A stretch of 64,000 nt of DNA from Methanobacteriota archaeon (GCA_030594205.1 JAUVFR010000002.1:41538-105537); one strand, 5' to 3'; shown: positions 16,937 to 25,883, counted from the stretch's first letter. Notes: generated from the sequence alone by a model not told the origin. Translations and numbers: made by a program.

Positions 16937-18280
16937 CTACCCGCCGAGGCGGCCGAGGTCGAAGCCCCCGGCCTGAAGCTGCTTCATCAGCTGCCGCCGC
17001 ATCTTTCGGTTGCCGGCGAGGCCGCGGATGGCCTTGCGGGAGGTGTTGTAGTACTTCACCAGTTCCTTCACCTCCTTTGGATCCGTCCCGCTCCCTTGGG
17101 CGATGCGGAGAATCCGAGAGGACTTCAGCAGCTTCGGGTTCTCCTGTTCCTCCTCCGTCATCGAGTCCATGATGAAGCGGAAGCGTCGGAGGCGGTCCTG
17201 AGTCTCCTCCAGCTGCTCCTCCGTCAGCGCGGCGGGCACGCCGGGGAGCATGCTGAAGATCTTGGAGAGGGGGCCCATCTTGCTGAGGGCCTCCATCTGC
17301 TCGTACATCTCCTTGAGGGTGAAGCGCCCCGAGAGGAGCTTTCTGGCCGTCTCCTCCATGGATTCTTGGTCTAAGGCCTCTTGGGCCCGCTCGAGGAGGG
17401 TCTCCAGGTCCCCCATGCCAAGGAGGCGGGAGATGTACCGTGGTGGCTCAAACTTCTCCAGGTCTTCGATCTTCTCGCCCACACCGATGAAGGCGATGGA
17501 CGCGCCCGTTTCCGCCACGGCCCCCAGGGCTCCGCCGCCTTTGGCCGTGCCGTCGAGTTTCGTGATGACTACGGCGGTCACCCCCACGGCCTCGTGGAAG
17601 GCCTTTGCCTGGGGACCCGCCTGCTGCCCGGTTGAGGCATCGAGGATCAGGACCTTCTCGTCCGGCCTCACCAACTTGGAGAGGGCCTTGATTTCCTGGA
17701 TGAGGTCCTTCTCGAGAGCGTGGCGGCCGCTGGAGTCCACGATGAGGACATCCTGGTCCGCTAGCGCCTTCAAGCCCGCCCGGGCGACTTTGAGGGCGTC
17801 CCGCTCCTTGCGGTCGCCGTAGAATGGGGCCCCGAGTTGCTCCGAAAGCTGCTTCAGCTGGTCGTAAGCGGCAGGACGGTGGGTGTCGGCCTGGATGAGG
17901 CCCACGCGGAGCCCCTTCCGCTGGAACCACTTGCCCAGCTTGGCCGCCGTGGTGGTCTTGCCATTGCCGTAGAGGCCAACGAGGAGGACCCGTTGCGGCC
18001 CTAGCTTGAAGTCCCCGGGCTGGCCCAGGATGGCCACGAGTTCCTCGTAGATGATCCGGATGACGTGTTCCCTTCCGCTCATGCCGGCGGAAGGCTTCTC
18101 GGCCAGGGCCCGTCGTTCCACCGTCCGGCTTAGCTCGAGGGCCATCTCCACGAGCACGTCCGCTTGGAGGAGGGCACGCTGGAGGTCGCGCACCACCTCC
18201 TTCACGAGCTTTTCATCGACGTGGGATGCCCGTGCGACCTTGCGGAGGACGTTCTTCAGGGCTTGGCCGAGGCTGTCCAT
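16937..18280 (-). CDS. srp54: Signal recognition particle 54 kDa protein (SRP54)
   Basis: GTPase that binds signal sequences and SRP RNA and delivers ribosomes to FtsY. The 447-residue protein has the N domain (residues 1-95), the G domain with G1 GLYGNGKTTT, QADTHRPAAYDQL, G3 DSSGRHAL and G4 TKLD, and the methionine-rich M domain from about residue 300 (FTLKEMYEQMEALSKMGPL, FIMDSM, NRKMRRQLMKQLQAGG). G1 and G3 differ from the usual GxxGSGKTT and DTAGR. A TATA-like minus-strand TTCAAATAG (18309-18318) precedes the ATG by about 30 nt. It is monocistronic here. Confidence 0.95.
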   Translation of the reverse strand: MDSLGQALKNVLRKVARASHVDEKLVKEVVRDLQRALLQADVLVEMALELSRTVERRALAEKPSAGMSGREHVIRIIYEELVAILGQPGDFKLGPQRVLLVGLYGNGKTTTAAKLGKWFQRKGLRVGLIQADTHRPAAYDQLKQLSEQLGAPFYGDRKERDALKVARAGLKALADQDVLIVDSSGRHALEKDLIQEIKALSKLVRPDEKVLILDASTGQQAGPQAKAFHEAVGVTAVVITKLDGTAKGGGALGAVAETGASIAFIGVGEKIEDLEKFEPPRYISRLLGMGDLETLLERAQEALDQESMEETARKLLSGRFTLKEMYEQMEALSKMGPLSKIFSMLPGVPAALTEEQLEETQDRLRRFRFIMDSMTEEEQENPKLLKSSRILRIAQGSGTDPKEVKELVKYYNTSRKAIRGLAGNRKMRRQLMKQLQAGGFDLGRLGG

Positions 18281-18521
18281 AGACCTCCTCGTTCCATCGG
18301 AGCGGGGGCTATTTGAAGGTGACGCGGCGGGACTCGCAGGCAGAACTCACCCGTCGGGGCAGGCGAGTGCCAGGGGTTACTTAAGAAAACAGGGAGAGGG
18401 CCAGCCTTGTCAGAAGGGATGGGATGCACTCTAACTAGCCAGCCCACTCTCCCCTCTCGCGCTAGGCGGTAGGGTTATTTAACAATTTCCCGAGACCCGA
18501 GTCCGCCCGAGAATGACCCAA
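18281..18521. other. Intergenic region with several TATA-like motifs
   Basis: This 241-nt stretch holds the SRP54 promoter and two further AT-rich elements (ggttacttaag around 18376 and ggttatttaac around 18474) in otherwise GC-rich sequence. No ORF or tRNA is visible. A small RNA transcribed from the 18474 element toward SRP54 is possible, but no conserved motif was recognised. Confidence 0.35.
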
Positions 18522-19388
18522 CTAGAGGTAGCCGGACTTCTGGAGAACCATCAGGTCCTCTGTGCTGAGCTTCTCCCCATTCTTGAACCGCTCGTAGATC
18601 AGCTGGGCCTCCTCCTTCGTGCTGACCTCCTTCCCCCCCTTGGAGCGGCGTGCCTTCGCCCGCATGCCATGGATGATTTTGTCGTAGTCGTGGACCTCGT
18701 GGATGAAGTCGATGTGCTTCAGGTGCTCCTTGTCGGCCATCATCTTCGTCTTGATGAACTGCTCCTGGGCCTTGTCGGCCTCCAGTCGAGCGGCGTCGGC
18801 CTGCTCGTACAGGCTCACCATGGCATCGTGGTGGACCTGAGCCTCGTCCGCCAGGCGAGTGACCTCCTGGTGATGGTGCTCAGCCATCTCCTTCGTCTCG
18901 TTCACGGTCACCTGGAGTGCCTGCACTTCCTCATCCTCCTCCAGGATCTTCTCGCGCCCCTTGATTTCGGCCCGCAGGCGGGCGATCTGTTCGATGAGGT
19001 CCCGCTCCTTGTCCACCGCGAGCACGGAGGTCTGCTGACGGAACTCCAACCCGTGTAGGTCCCGCTTCAGCTTCTCCAGGGGCACGCCTCCCTTCGGGGT
19101 CTTGCGTCGTCGAAGCCGGTTCAGCTCGTCGAGCAGCTCGGAAACCTTGCGATTCCACGTCTCCCGCTCGGTCTTCGCCCCTTGAACCGCCTCGTTCAGC
19201 GAGTCCCGTTGCGTCCGGTGCTCCGCCGCCTCCTCGATATGTTGCCGGACCTGGGCGTTGAGGCTGTCGCGCTTCTCGATCCACTCCTTGGTCTTCGCGT
19301 TCAGTTCGTCTCTTCGGTGGCGATGTCGGTCGGCCTCGATGTTGGCGTCGTCGCGTCTCGTCTCGAGGTCTGGGAGCAGTTCGCTCAT
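18522..19388 (-). CDS. Uncharacterised coiled-coil protein (COG1340 family)
   Basis: 288 residues, nearly all heptad-repeat coiled coil: RRDELNAKTKEWIEKRDSLN, REKILEEDEEVQALQVTVN and DAMVSLYEQADAARLEADKA. The conserved C-terminal region includes FIHEVHDYDKIIHGMRAK and the ending EDLMVLQKSGYL, which matches the archaeal COG1340 family. Its role is unknown; some members were annotated as phosphoserine phosphatase-like without clear evidence. A TATA element (minus-strand GCTTTAAGG, about 19421-19430) is placed for a transcript starting near 19400, giving a leader of about 10 nt. Confidence 0.82.
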   Translation of the reverse strand: MSELLPDLETRRDDANIEADRHRHRRDELNAKTKEWIEKRDSLNAQVRQHIEEAAEHRTQRDSLNEAVQGAKTERETWNRKVSELLDELNRLRRRKTPKGGVPLEKLKRDLHGLEFRQQTSVLAVDKERDLIEQIARLRAEIKGREKILEEDEEVQALQVTVNETKEMAEHHHQEVTRLADEAQVHHDAMVSLYEQADAARLEADKAQEQFIKTKMMADKEHLKHIDFIHEVHDYDKIIHGMRAKARRSKGGKEVSTKEEAQLIYERFKNGEKLSTEDLMVLQKSGYL

Positions 19389-19467
19389 GCGGCTGGCTCT
19401 CAGTTAAGATTTACCGGGGCCTTAAAGCATTTCTGGAATGGTGTCTGACGGGTCGGAGGGAGTCGAA

Positions 19468-20037
19468 ATGGGTCGGCGGAGGCGGGAACGGATGACCTCG
19501 GAAGGAGGCCCGGGCTCTTGGGCCACCGTCTTGGCACTCCTCGCCCTCCTCGTCTTCGGTGCCGGGGGACCCCTCCTCTCGGGCGTCCATGGTAGCCCTT
19601 CCGAGCCATCCGACCCGGCCGCGTGGCGCGGAGCCCCCGATCTCCACGGCCCCACCATCCGGGACGTACGGTCGATTCCCCCTCTGGCCCGACCGGGGGA
19701 AGGCGTGAGCCTGGGTGCGGTCATCACCGACCCCGATGGGGTCCAGGCCGCGTGGGTCCTCATCGAAGCCCCCGATGTGGACCTCAATATTACGCTGGTC
19801 CCCTTCGGCGACACATGGTACCTTAACCGAAGCTGGCAGACGCTCGGGGTCTATGGGTTCCAGATCTGGGCGCAGGACGGGGAGGGACACCTCAGCATGG
19901 CCCCCGGGAGCTTCCAGGTCCAGGCGTCCCTCGCCCGCACCTTCGCCCTGGTCCTCCTCTTGGGAACCCTCTTTGCGGTCGGGGCGGGGGCCGCCCTGGT
20001 TCTCCTGATCCACCGTGGCTCAGGACGGAGGGGCTAG
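19468..20037 (+). CDS. Membrane-anchored extracytoplasmic protein
   Basis: 189 residues from the ATG at 19468, which follows a good GGAGGGAG ribosome binding site; an earlier ATG at 19438 has none. A signal-anchor helix (WATVLALLALLVFGAGG) is near the N terminus and a second hydrophobic helix (TFALVLLLGTLFAVGAGAALVLLI) near the C terminus. Between them is an Ig-like beta domain (VSLGAVITDPDGVQAAWVLI, YGFQIWAQDGEGHLS) exposed outside. This signal-Ig-TM plan recurs in the FN3 protein at 24.7 kb and in the membrane protein at 51 kb. Function unknown. Confidence 0.7.
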   Translation: MGRRRRERMTSEGGPGSWATVLALLALLVFGAGGPLLSGVHGSPSEPSDPAAWRGAPDLHGPTIRDVRSIPPLARPGEGVSLGAVITDPDGVQAAWVLIEAPDVDLNITLVPFGDTWYLNRSWQTLGVYGFQIWAQDGEGHLSMAPGSFQVQASLARTFALVLLLGTLFAVGAGAALVLLIHRGSGRRG

Positions 20038-20149
20038 GCGATCGACGGCGGGGCCCTTCATCCGGTATTCGTTTGGGACTGACCTCAGGTACAACCGCCG
20101 AGCCGACGTTCGCGCCGGCGAACTCCCTCCTCGCGGGCGAGGGGGAGAG

Positions 20150-21433
20150 TCACGGGCTGACGAGCACGTGGCGGCGGTAGGCGTTCGTCTCCGGATGGAA
20201 GGAGTACCTGACCTTCCGGAACTGAGCCGCCAGCTCGGCGACGTCCCGGGCTACCGCCGCAGGCTTCTCCTTCTTCACCGCGACGCGAGCGATGAGATCG
20301 GCCACCTGCTCCATCTCGGCGGGTCCCATGCCGAGCCGCGTCAGCTCCTGGCTCCCGAGGCGGAGCCCGCTCGGGTTCACGGGGCTCTTGTCCCCGGAGA
20401 TGAGGTTCTTGTTGGTGATGACGTTGGCTCGCTCCAGATCGAGGGCCACCTGAGCGCCACCCCCTTCCTGGGAGACATCCAGGGCCAGGGCGTGGGACGC
20501 CGTGAAACCGAGATGCTCCCCGAGAACCCGCATCCCGCGCTCGTGTAGCGCCTGCCCGAGAGCCTGGGCGTTCCGAACCACCTGGGCGGCATACTCGTCC
20601 CCGAAAGCTTCCGACTCGGCAAGCGCGATGCCCAGCGCGGCCATGGCGTGGAGGTGATGATTGCTCACGACGCCCGGGAAGATGCTTCGGCGGAGGGCCT
20701 TCTCCATGCCCTCGTCCTTCGGGTTGGCCAGGACGACGCCGTGCTGAGGCCCCGGGAGGGTCTTGTGGGTGCTCGCGGAGATGATGTGAGCCCCCTCCCG
20801 CAAGGGGTCCTGAAACTGCCCTCCCGCGATGAGCCCGAGGACGTGGGCCGCGTCGTACCAGACTGGGCAGTCCACCTCCCGGAAGGCGTCTTTGAGCTCG
20901 CGGAGTGGCGTGGGGAACAGGAAGACCGATTGGCCAAAGAGGGCCACCTTGGGGCGGACCTCGCGAATGAGCTTCGCCGCTCCGTCAGGGTCAATGTTCA
21001 TGTTCTCTTCGTCCCAGGGGTAGGTCATCGTCTTCACCCCCCGAACCCCCACCGCCCCGAACTTGGCCGTGCTGATGTGGGCCCCGTCCGAAAGCGCGAC
21101 CGTCGTAATCGTGTCCCCCGGCTTCGTGAGGCCAAAGAGGACCGACAGGTTGGCCACCGTGCCTGAGATGGGGCGGGGATCGGCCAGCTCGCAGCGGAAA
21201 ATCCGCTGAAGCATCTCCGTGATCCGGATCTCGACCTGGTCCACGTACCTGTTGCCCTGGTAGTATCGCTTCCCGGGCAAACCCTCCGCGTATCGGTGTC
21301 CGAAGTCTGAGAGGTACATCTCCAGGGCCAGCGGGCTCATGACATTCTCGGAGGCAATGAGGCAGAGGGATTCCTGGAACCAGGCGTGGTGGCGGTCCAC
21401 CTGGTCCACGATAAAAGCGGCATCCTCGTTCAT
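20150..21433 (-). CDS. glyA: Serine hydroxymethyltransferase
   Basis: PLP enzyme that interconverts serine and glycine and supplies one-carbon units on a pterin carrier. The 427-residue protein shows LIASENVMSP near the N terminus, HRYAEGLPGKRYYQGNRYVD, DAAHVLGLIAGG and the PLP lysine motif STHKTLPGPQHG. The frame extends upstream of 21433, but the ATG MNEDAAFIVDQ fits family length and faces the divergent uracil-DNA glycosylase gene with about 90 nt between starts. PLP lysine and active-site residues are present, so it should be active. ThyX at 57.4 kb could use the methylene product. Confidence 0.94.
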   Translation of the reverse strand: MNEDAAFIVDQVDRHHAWFQESLCLIASENVMSPLALEMYLSDFGHRYAEGLPGKRYYQGNRYVDQVEIRITEMLQRIFRCELADPRPISGTVANLSVLFGLTKPGDTITTVALSDGAHISTAKFGAVGVRGVKTMTYPWDEENMNIDPDGAAKLIREVRPKVALFGQSVFLFPTPLRELKDAFREVDCPVWYDAAHVLGLIAGGQFQDPLREGAHIISASTHKTLPGPQHGVVLANPKDEGMEKALRRSIFPGVVSNHHLHAMAALGIALAESEAFGDEYAAQVVRNAQALGQALHERGMRVLGEHLGFTASHALALDVSQEGGGAQVALDLERANVITNKNLISGDKSPVNPSGLRLGSQELTRLGMGPAEMEQVADLIARVAVKKEKPAAVARDVAELAAQFRKVRYSFHPETNAYRRHVLVSP

Positions 21434-21521
21434 GGTCTCCCTGGTGGGTAGAGGGCGTTCCGCTAAAAACCTCCGACTGGGTTTGGCGAAGCCTTTTCTC
21501 CCCTCCGACCCCTCGAAGCGT

Positions 21522-22214
21522 GTGGAGACCCCGTCCCTCGCGGACCTGCGGGAGCGCGTGATAACGTGCACCGGGTGTCCCCGACTCGTCGATTTCAGGC
21601 AGGAGGTCTCCGAGAAGAAGAAACGGGCCTTCGAGGACTGGACCTATTGGGGACGGCCCGTGCCCGGGTTCGGGGATCCGGAGGCCGATCTGGCCATCGT
21701 CGGTTTGGCGCCCGCCGCCCACGGGGGAAACCGGACCGGGCGCATCTTCACGGGAGACCCCAGCGCCGCCTTTCTCATGCGGGGCCTCCACGAGGCAGGA
21801 TTCGCGAGTCAGCGCACCTCCGAGGACCGAGAGGACGGCCTCCGACTGCATAACGCGTACATGACGGCGGCCGTGCGGTGCGTCCCCCCAGACAATCGCC
21901 CCACGGCCAGGGAGGTCCACAACTGCGCGCCCTTCCTCCGGGAGGAGATGGACCTGGTCCGTCCGCGGACGATTCTTGCCTTGGGACATCTCGCCTTCAA
22001 CGCCTCCACTCGCTTCCTCGAACACCGGTTCGGCATTCGTCGAAGCGGGCTGAAGTTCCGGCACGGAGGGGTCTATGAGTTCAAGTCAGACATGCCGATC
22101 CTCGTCGCCTCCTATCACCCGAGTCCCCGCAACACGAATACGGGGCTCCTGAGCGAGGAATCATTCCGCAACGTTCTGGTCAAGGTCCGTGAGGTGCTTG
22201 AGGTGTCCCCTTAG
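21522..22214 (+). CDS. Uracil-DNA glycosylase, family 5 (UDGb)
   Basis: Removes uracil and other deaminated bases from DNA, starting base-excision repair. The motif A segment GLAPAAHGGNRTGRIFTGD is the family 5 form, without the catalytic Asp of family 1, and motif B is HPSPRNTNTG. CTGCPRL near the N terminus and RCVPP provide cysteines for the [4Fe-4S] cluster. I chose the GTG at 21522 (VETPSLADLRERV), about 230 residues, because a TATA-like gctaaaaacc (about 21462) sits upstream; the frame remains open further upstream through the glyA start. It is divergent from glyA. Confidence 0.92.
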   Translation: METPSLADLRERVITCTGCPRLVDFRQEVSEKKKRAFEDWTYWGRPVPGFGDPEADLAIVGLAPAAHGGNRTGRIFTGDPSAAFLMRGLHEAGFASQRTSEDREDGLRLHNAYMTAAVRCVPPDNRPTAREVHNCAPFLREEMDLVRPRTILALGHLAFNASTRFLEHRFGIRRSGLKFRHGGVYEFKSDMPILVASYHPSPRNTNTGLLSEESFRNVLVKVREVLEVSP

Positions 22215-22232
22215 CAGCGGGGGCCTGAGGGC

Positions 22233-23429
22233 TCAGTAGACTCTGATTTCCCCCTTCACGAAGCGCATGGTGAGGTCCGAGATTCGACTCAACCCCTCAT
22301 CGATGAGTCGCTCCGTGTCGTCCTTCACCTTGGCGACGTGCACCCCATCAGCCATGAGAAGCTGAGCCGTCGCCGCCTGGGGGTAGTCGATGGGCTTCCC
22401 GATCTGGGAGACGATACGAAGGTGGACTTCCTCGATGTTTCCTCCCGCCTCCTCGTAGATCTGCTGGGCCAGCTCCCGGGCCAGGACGTTGTAGAGTTTG
22501 CCCACGTGGGTCACGGGGTTCTTGCCCGCCACCGCCTCCAAGCTCATGGGCCGATAGGGGGTGATGAGGCCGTTGACGCGGTTCCCGCGCCCCACGGACC
22601 CGTCGTCCCCGTTCTCCATGGAAAGGCCCGTGACGGTCAGGTAGAACCGTCCGGCGTCGTAGTCGTCTCCCGTGTTCACGCTTACGGTCACGTTCTTGTC
22701 CGTGATCTGGGGCGCGTGGTTCTGGACGCGGTCCGTCAACTCTTCAACGGCGCTGACGTAGTGGTCCTGGTCGGGAATGTGTCGATCCACCATGGCGGCG
22801 GCGATGGTGAGTCGGATGCTGTCGCCCCGTCGGACGCCCATGACTTTGATGTCGTGGCCCACTTCGGGAAGCTCTTCCTTGAAGGGCCCGTTGATAAACT
22901 CCTCCGTCCCCATGACGAGACGCTCCGTGGCGCTGAGCGGAGCATAGCTCACCCCGAAGGAGGTGTCGTTCGCGAGATGTTTCTGCGTGTCGTACAGCCC
23001 CTGCAGATCCACCGAGCCGCGGCCGATCAGGCAGTCGATCGTGACGTCGGTGTCGACATCTAGCTGCGTGCAGTGCCGGCGAAGGTACTCCTTGGCCGCC
23101 CTCACCGCAGTGGAACGGAAGGGCAGCCGCTCGCCGTTCACCTCCGTGGTGGCCCGGCCCACGAGGATGATCTTGGCGGGTTCCAAGACGACTCCGCCGC
23201 CGAAGGCGGGCGCGGATTGGCCACCCACGATTTGCACTTCGTCGGTGTTGTGATGGAGGATCCGTCCGAACCGATCCAGGTACATCAGGGAGAGGGATCG
23301 GGAGACGGCCTCCGCGATGGCGTCGGAGATCGTGTCCGGGTGGCCGATGCCCTTGCGCTCTACGATCTCGCTGTACTGACGCTCGACGGGGGTGTGGCTG
23401 ATGTCCTCGACGATGATGGTCCTACCCAC
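22233..23429 (-). CDS. mat: Archaeal S-adenosylmethionine synthetase
   Basis: Makes S-adenosylmethionine from methionine and ATP. This is the archaeal form, only distantly similar to bacterial MetK. The 398-residue protein starts VGRTIIVEDISHTPVERQ and contains VERKGIGHPDTISDAIAEAV, the phosphate-binding loop GQSAPAFGGGVV, MGVRRGDSIRLTIA, GDDGSVGRGNRVNGLITPYR and KNPVTHVGKLYN. GTG at 23429 matches the family start; the longer frame upstream overlaps RNase Z and is not coding. The RNase Z gene lies 44 nt upstream on the same strand, and the two may be cotranscribed. Confidence 0.96.
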   Translation of the reverse strand: MGRTIIVEDISHTPVERQYSEIVERKGIGHPDTISDAIAEAVSRSLSLMYLDRFGRILHHNTDEVQIVGGQSAPAFGGGVVLEPAKIILVGRATTEVNGERLPFRSTAVRAAKEYLRRHCTQLDVDTDVTIDCLIGRGSVDLQGLYDTQKHLANDTSFGVSYAPLSATERLVMGTEEFINGPFKEELPEVGHDIKVMGVRRGDSIRLTIAAAMVDRHIPDQDHYVSAVEELTDRVQNHAPQITDKNVTVSVNTGDDYDAGRFYLTVTGLSMENGDDGSVGRGNRVNGLITPYRPMSLEAVAGKNPVTHVGKLYNVLARELAQQIYEEAGGNIEEVHLRIVSQIGKPIDYPQAATAQLLMADGVHVAKVKDDTERLIDEGLSRISDLTMRFVKGEIRVY

Positions 23430-23473
23430 GGAGAACCCCCCCAAGGAGGTCAGGCGACCTAGGTAGGGGATTC

Positions 23474-24409
23474 TTATAGCTCTTTCTGAGGGCCAGGCTC
23501 CCCGTCGGGGAGGGGCACCTTGTACTCGAAAAAGTCTCGGGCCACGTGGGAATTCGGGAAGACGGCCTTCGCGTCCGCCTCGATGGCCTCGGGGTCTCCG
23601 TACCGCGGGCTGATGTGCGTCAGGAAGAGGACCGCAGCGCCAGTGCGCTTTGCGATCCCTGCTGCCTGGCGGGCGGAGGAGTGCCCGTACTTGTTGGCCT
23701 GCTCCTCCAGTGTGGACTCCGTCGTGGCGTCGTGGATGAGGACGTCGCAATTGCGGGCGAAAGGGACGAGACCCTCGTTGGGACGGGTGTCACCCGTATA
23801 GACAATCTTGCGGCCTCGGCGAGGCGGGCCCACGATATCCTCGGGGGCAATGCGCTTTCCTTCCCAATCCACCGCGTGTCCCTGTTGCAGCTTCCGGTAG
23901 AGGGGTCCCTCCGGGACGCCGAGGGCCTGGACCTTCTCCAGGTTGAATCGGCCGGGTCGGAGCTTCTCCTCGAGGGCAAAGGCGAGGCACGGGACCTGGT
24001 GCGGGGAATCGGTCACCTTGAGCCAGTATTCGCCGCAGTCCACCTCGTCCCCTGGCTCGAGGTCCCGTACGCGGGTCTCGAACGTGGGTTTGAACAGGTT
24101 GATGTCCAGGAGGGACTGAACCGTCCGTACCGTCCCCGTGGGTCCGTAGATTTCCAAGGGTTCGGTTCGATCGTTCAGGGACATGGTCATGACGAGGCCC
24201 GGAAGGCCGAGAAAGTGGTCCCCGTGGAAGTGGCTGATGAGGATCCGCGACACCTGCATGAAGGAGAGCTTGCTGAGCATGAACTGGCGCTGGGTCCCCT
24301 CCCCGCAGTCCATGAGGATAATCTCCCCCCCTCGCTTGATCGCGATCGCGGAGACGTTGCGGTGGGGCGAGGGCATGCTGCCGGAGGTGCCCAGAAAGAC
24401 AATTTCCAT
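23474..24409 (-). CDS. rnz: Ribonuclease Z (tRNA 3' endonuclease)
   Basis: Metallo-beta-lactamase-fold enzyme that cuts tRNA precursors just after the discriminator base, before CCA addition. It has the metal motif SHFHGDHFLGLPG, the GTSGSMP start, YTGDTRP, HDATTE and the C-terminal FLTHISPRY, with a 311-residue length typical of the short form. An exosite arm lies in the VQALGVPEGPLYRKLQQG region. The ATG at 24409 is preferred because the TATA box at 24434-24442 predicts transcription starting at almost the same base, so the mRNA is probably leaderless; the upstream in-frame start at 24448 would lie before the promoter. None of the tRNAs here encode CCA, in line with a need for Rnz and CCA enzyme. 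Confidence 0.95.
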   Translation of the reverse strand: MEIVFLGTSGSMPSPHRNVSAIAIKRGGEIILMDCGEGTQRQFMLSKLSFMQVSRILISHFHGDHFLGLPGLVMTMSLNDRTEPLEIYGPTGTVRTVQSLLDINLFKPTFETRVRDLEPGDEVDCGEYWLKVTDSPHQVPCLAFALEEKLRPGRFNLEKVQALGVPEGPLYRKLQQGHAVDWEGKRIAPEDIVGPPRRGRKIVYTGDTRPNEGLVPFARNCDVLIHDATTESTLEEQANKYGHSSARQAAGIAKRTGAAVLFLTHISPRYGDPEAIEADAKAVFPNSHVARDFFEYKVPLPDGEPGPQKEL

Positions 24410-24433
24410 GGGAGGTCCCTCAACGCCGGGCGA

Positions 24434-24442
24434 GATATACGT
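24434..24442 (-). promoter_or_regulatory. TATA box of rnz
   Basis: Minus-strand ACGTATATC. The expected start, about 25-27 nt downstream, falls at 24409-24412, which coincides with the ATG of rnz and indicates a leaderless mRNA. Confidence 0.55.
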
Positions 24443-24449
24443 TTTCACG

Positions 24450-24737
24450 TAGAGCCTAGAGGGGGAAACCTGTCTTTACATACGAGGCGGAGTCGGACCT
24501 CATTCCCGAGGTCAACTCGGATCGTAGGACCGGGGTCCGTCTCCCTCGTCGGAGGTCAGAGACCATCCGGGGGTTGGGAAATCCCGGCCGTAGTGTGATC
24601 GAGACCCTCTCTCCAGCGGCCTGAGGGCCAGGGACGAACGAGAGCCCTAGGGGGAGGAAGTGCGCCACCAGCAGTGCGGCGGATCGAACGTCCTTGGCGT
24701 TCGTAACAGCGCCCTCGGCCGCTGCCGTCCCGCCCGA
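24450..24737. other. Intergenic region, nothing recognised
   Basis: 288 nt between the 3' end of the FN3 gene and the promoter of rnz. A TATA-like ctttacatac near 24474 is the only visible signal. No tRNA, SRP RNA or RNase P RNA motif and no convincing ORF. Confidence 0.4.
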
Positions 24738-25883
24738 TTAGGGAGCCTGCCGGCTTCTACGACCCCACAGGATCAGCGCGACGGCCACGACGACGAGGAG
24801 GACGACAAGTGCGATCGTGGTGCCGGCGAAGACAACAGGGTCAATTCCTGCGGATGGCTGCGCAGGTGCAGCGACGTTCACCGTCACCTCATCACCGACT
24901 TCGGGAGACAAGGCGCTATGATCATTGTTGTGTAGGGAGACGCTGATGGTGTGCTGGCCTTCTGTCAAGTCCTTCACGGCATAGATGAGCCCCGTGACCA
25001 TGAAGTCGATCGTTGACCCGTCGACGGCGACGTGGTAGTGGCCCCGTCCGGGGACGCTTGCCTGCCCGATGCTTTCAGCGTCGATGATGAAGCCCGCAAT
25101 CTGTACTTGCAGGAACACGACCATCCCAACGGTCGTGCCAGCCGTCGGCTCCACGATCGAAATGCTGGGGTTGGCCGCCGTCGCCGTCGGGGTGGCTGAG
25201 GCCTCGTTGGATTGCAAACCCTCCCCGATGGTGTTTTCGGCGCTCACCTGGTAGTAGTACGTCTGGCCGGCCATCACGGCCGTGTCCGTGTAGGAGAGGG
25301 AGGTGCCAGCATCGACCAGGAATATGGCCATACCCCGGGCCGTGTCCCGGTAGACCTTGTAGTTCGTGATCGGGGATCCGCCGTCGGAGAGGGGCGCCTG
25401 CCACGTAAGGCCGACCTGGACGACCCCCGCTGCCGCCTGGAGGTTCTGGGGGACGGTGGGCGCGGTCGGCGCCGTCGGCGCCGTCGGCGTGGCTGAAGCC
25501 TCGTTCGACCGCGGACCCTCGCCGAGCCCCACGGCACTCACCTGGTAGTAGTACAGGACGCCGTTCGTCAGGCCCGTGTCCGTATGGGAGAGGACGTTGC
25601 CAGCATCGACTAGGAATATGGCCATACCCGGGGCCGTGCCCCGGTAGACCTTGTAGTTCGTGATCGGGTACCCGGGATCAATGGAAGAGGGCGCCTGCCA
25701 CGTAAGGCCGACCTGGACGACTCCCGCGGTCGCCATGAGGTTCATCGGTGCCGAGGGGGCCAGGGGATGAGGCGGATCGGGGGGGATCCCCTTCGAACCG
25801 GAAGGAGGACCGCCTGCCTCGATAAGGCCAATGCCAGCAGATAAGAGCAAAGAGATGGCGACGACCAGAGCAACGCTTCGCAA
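24738..25883 (-). CDS. Cell-surface protein with two fibronectin type III domains
   Basis: About 381 residues from a TTG that follows GGAGGA; an upstream TTG at 25907 is also in frame. A signal peptide (VALVVAISLLLSAGIGLI) is followed by two near-identical fibronectin-III domains (each with GLTWQAP, PITNYKVYR and YYYQVSA), separated by an APT repeat linker. A third beta domain contains GHYHVAVDGSTIDF, like the DUF4399 motif. A C-terminal TM helix and a basic stop-transfer (ILWGRRSRQAP) anchor it with the domains outside. It probably binds other surface components. Function unknown beyond that. Confidence 0.78.
   Translation of the reverse strand: MRSVALVVAISLLLSAGIGLIEAGGPPSGSKGIPPDPPHPLAPSAPMNLMATAGVVQVGLTWQAPSSIDPGYPITNYKVYRGTAPGMAIFLVDAGNVLSHTDTGLTNGVLYYYQVSAVGLGEGPRSNEASATPTAPTAPTAPTVPQNLQAAAGVVQVGLTWQAPLSDGGSPITNYKVYRDTARGMAIFLVDAGTSLSYTDTAVMAGQTYYYQVSAENTIGEGLQSNEASATPTATAANPSISIVEPTAGTTVGMVVFLQVQIAGFIIDAESIGQASVPGRGHYHVAVDGSTIDFMVTGLIYAVKDLTEGQHTISVSLHNNDHSALSPEVGDEVTVNVAAPAQPSAGIDPVVFAGTTIALVVLLVVVAVALILWGRRSRQAP
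25280..25431. repeat. FN3 coding repeat, copy A
   Basis: About 150 nt that closely match 25574-25728, including the shared run around ccttgtagttcgtgatcggg. It encodes the second fibronectin-III domain. DNA-level similarity this high shows a recent duplication or gene conversion. Confidence 0.7.
25574..25728. repeat. FN3 coding repeat, copy B
   Basis: Partner of 25280-25431, encoding the first fibronectin-III domain. A short imperfect GTCGGCGCC tandem, encoding APTAPTAPT, lies between the copies around 25463-25490. Confidence 0.7.

Noticed and set aside
24450-24737. Possible SRP RNA, RNase P RNA or 5S rRNA in intergenic gaps.
   Set aside because: No conserved SRP helix 8 motif, RNase P core motif or 5S fold was found in the gaps at 18.3, 24.5 or 53.6 kb.
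25463-25490. Short tandem GTCGGCGCC repeats as a CRISPR or minisatellite.
   Set aside because: They encode an APT linker inside the FN3 gene; spacing and length do not fit CRISPR.
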